From Thermoplasmata archaeon (lineage in GTDB: Archaea > Thermoplasmatota > Thermoplasmata > Thermoplasmatales > Thermoplasmataceae), in contig JAKAYH010000136.1 of NCBI GenBank assembly GCA_021826835.1, forward strand, positions 1 to 6,415: DNA of 6,415 bases, written 5' to 3'. The translations under genes were made by a program, and so were the position numbers. The notes below the pieces were generated by a model. That model saw nothing but the letters and a program-made list of their open reading frames with translations. It ran no database searches and had not been told where the DNA came from. Positions 5,141 to 6,415 of this stretch are shown in pieces. The first letter of the stretch is position 1, and every line of letters begins with the position of its first letter.

Positions 5141-6184
5141 ATGGACTCACTAAATAGATATATATTACAATATGGGGCATTGAATAATCCCGTAAGACTT
5201 CAAATATTTAAAGTTTTAAACAAGTTTAAAGGCATATCTTTTAACGACCTTTCAAAAAAAATTAATATAAGTAGACCTTTATTGGCATACCACGTCTTAG
5301 TACTTAGCGAAGCAGGCATAATCTCCAAAGAACAGATAAAAGAGGGCAAGAAAACATCCAATTATTTTCTATCTGAGGAGGGCAAACAAATTTCATTAGA
5401 ATTGAAGGAGAGAATACATCCGACTGCCAGAGACCTCTATAATAGAGCAAAGCAGTGTTATGATAAAGAGAAATACGACGAGGGAATCGAGTTACTTAAT
5501 AAATCTATAAAGATAGAACCACTTTATTCCAACGCAATAATCTTACGAATGGGAACTTTCCTAAGGTTATCTCAGTCGACTAGCGACTATGGAAAAAGAA
5601 TTGAATATCTCACATTGATGGAAAAGGATCTAAATAAAATTGGACAGATAGAAAATCTTAAAGACACAAATGAAGGTGAAAAGTTCCTGCATAACTTAAT
5701 CGATGAGGCTATTCGTATTGAAAAAACAATTCCTAGACCCGGACCGGGGTCAGAACCTATGAGGCGTGAGTTTACGAAAATAAAGGACCTCAATAGTGGG
5801 TCCAAAGGAGTTACGGTTCTGGCAAAGGTTTTGAATCTTGGAGAAGCAAATAACATACAGACAAGGGACGGGGAACAGAAGAAATTGAATGAGATCCATT
5901 TAGCGGATGAAACAGGAAAGGTAACAATGTCACTTTGGAATGAGCAGGCTCGCCAGGTAGAGCTTGGAGGCAGTATAATTGTCGAAAATGGATACGTTAG
6001 CCTAGTAAGGGGGCACATGAGATTGAATGTTGGAAAGTACGGCAGTATTAAAAAAGCTGACACCGAGGTCGAGGAAATAAACGAATCTCTTGATGTTAGC
6101 AAAAAGGAATACCAGCCTGAAGAAGTTGAAAGCAGACCAAGGAGAGACTTCGGAGCCAGCAAAAGAAATTTTAGAAGATTCTAA
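5141..6184 (+). CDS. ArsR-type winged helix, TPR and OB-fold protein
   Basis: This 347-residue protein has three modules. Residues about 5-88 form an ArsR-type winged helix: LNNPVRLQIFKVLNK, then recognition-helix region ISRPLLAYHVLVLSEAGIIS and a wing EGKKTSNYFLSEEG. Residues about 95-129 form one clear TPR (ARDLYNRAKQCYDKEKYDEG, ending SIKIEP), with weaker helices to about 195. A Pro/Gly linker (PRPGPGSEP) leads to an OB fold at about 212-305 with IKDLNSG, VLAKVLNLGEA, IHLADETGKVTMSLWNEQA and the last strands GYVSLVRGHMRLNVGKYG, matching archaeal RPA/SSB-like OB domains. An acidic linker and a basic tail (SRPRRDFGASKRNFRRF) follow. The parts suggest sequence-specific DNA binding plus single-strand or RNA binding, possibly a DNA-repair or transcription regulator. 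The combined role is inference. No effector-binding Cys pair is visible. Confidence 0.78.
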   Translation: MDSLNRYILQYGALNNPVRLQIFKVLNKFKGISFNDLSKKINISRPLLAYHVLVLSEAGIISKEQIKEGKKTSNYFLSEEGKQISLELKERIHPTARDLYNRAKQCYDKEKYDEGIELLNKSIKIEPLYSNAIILRMGTFLRLSQSTSDYGKRIEYLTLMEKDLNKIGQIENLKDTNEGEKFLHNLIDEAIRIEKTIPRPGPGSEPMRREFTKIKDLNSGSKGVTVLAKVLNLGEANNIQTRDGEQKKLNEIHLADETGKVTMSLWNEQARQVELGGSIIVENGYVSLVRGHMRLNVGKYGSIKKADTEVEEINESLDVSKKEYQPEEVESRPRRDFGASKRNFRRF

Positions 6185-6327
6185 AGAATGTATCCAAATC
6201 CCCCATCAATGCGCACATCCCCAGTTGTTAACTACTTCAGAAGATCCCTTCGTTGTAGGCCTGTAGTGGTCATGGTCTCCTGTCCTTAGAACTTTTACGC
6301 TTTTCTGACTTTACGGTCGACAAGAAG

Positions 6328-6341
6328 TTTAATTATTAATC
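6328..6341 (+). promoter_or_regulatory. TATA box for the glycosyltransferase gene
   Basis: TTTAATTATTAATC lies about 19-32 bases before the ATG at 6360, centred near -26, with no Shine-Dalgarno sequence between. This fits a leaderless transcript. Confidence 0.5.
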
Positions 6342-6359
6342 GATTCGATACATCCAAGA

Positions 6360-6415
6360 ATGAAAATATTGGAAGTAATCCATGGATACCCCCCTGAATA
6401 CAACGCAGGATCGGA
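6360..6415 (+). CDS. start of a GT4-type glycosyltransferase (partial)
   Basis: The last 56 bases open a frame starting MKILEVIHGYPPEYNAGS and run off the window edge. MKIL.VIHG(F/Y)PPE...GG(S/T)E is the usual first strand and glycine-rich loop of GT-B fold, family 4 glycosyltransferases, which move sugars from nucleotide-sugar donors in envelope polysaccharide or glycoprotein synthesis. A sequon-rich surface protein lies earlier in the window, but 3.8 kb separates them and a link is speculation. The strong TATA box and characteristic start support the call despite only 18 complete codons. Confidence 0.7.
   Translation, partial: MKILEVIHGYPPEYNAGS

Noticed and set aside
5587..6162. 191-codon minus-strand frame
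   Set aside because: It mirrors the TPR and OB region of the 347-aa gene, which carries recognisable motifs.
6188..6289. 33-codon plus frame starting MYPNPPSMRTS
   Set aside because: It begins three bases after the OB-protein stop with no ribosome site or promoter and looks random. I see nothing else in 6185-6327.
1..6415. CRISPR array, rRNA, tRNA or complete insertion sequence
   Set aside because: No regularly spaced repeats, RNA-gene signatures or terminal inverted repeats with a transposase were found on either strand.

Overview
The window looks archaeal and is AT-rich. Several start codons (at 815 on the minus strand, and at 1402, 3075 and 6360) have an A/T-rich box centred about 26 bases upstream and almost no leader, the pattern of leaderless archaeal transcripts. 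The ArsR-type winged helix and RPA-like OB fold of the 347-residue protein and the GT4-type glycosyltransferase start fit a group such as the Nitrososphaeria (soil ammonia oxidisers). That placement is inference; no marker gene is present. Intact genes fill only a little over half of the window, and much of the rest holds broken genes.

Bases 1-428 hold a possible gene tail (1-69, +) and, on the minus strand (217-342), a 41-codon remnant of the start of a DNA methyltransferase with a decayed DPPF motif. Bases 429-1400 carry two small minus-strand membrane proteins (128 aa, and a 43-aa one not previously obvious) around a GC-richer stretch of uncertain meaning. Next is a 388-aa surface protein (1402-2568, +) with one membrane helix at each end and many N-glycosylation sequons. 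A 506-bp gap (2569-3074) has no convincing gene but is dense in palindromes and repeats.

Bases 3075-3794 encode a DUF4145/HEPN-like protein split by one in-frame TAG. Bases 3817-4322 (minus) hold a gene that still reads through 107 codons in one frame despite three internal stops, plus a second fragment in another frame. Next come a 221-aa protein resembling the nucleoside 2-deoxyribosyltransferase/TIR-like fold (4373-5038, +) and a 347-aa protein combining a winged helix, a TPR and an OB fold (5141-6184, +). The first 18 codons of a GT4-type glycosyltransferase (6360 onward, +) end the window.

The genes appear to be separate transcription units rather than one operon. The methylase remnant, split HEPN-like gene, decayed minus-strand gene and NDT/TIR-like protein together suggest an accessory region undergoing gene loss, possibly an old defence or mobile cluster. 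The most unusual intact gene is the winged helix-TPR-OB protein, which could join DNA-site recognition, protein contacts and single-strand binding in one chain.
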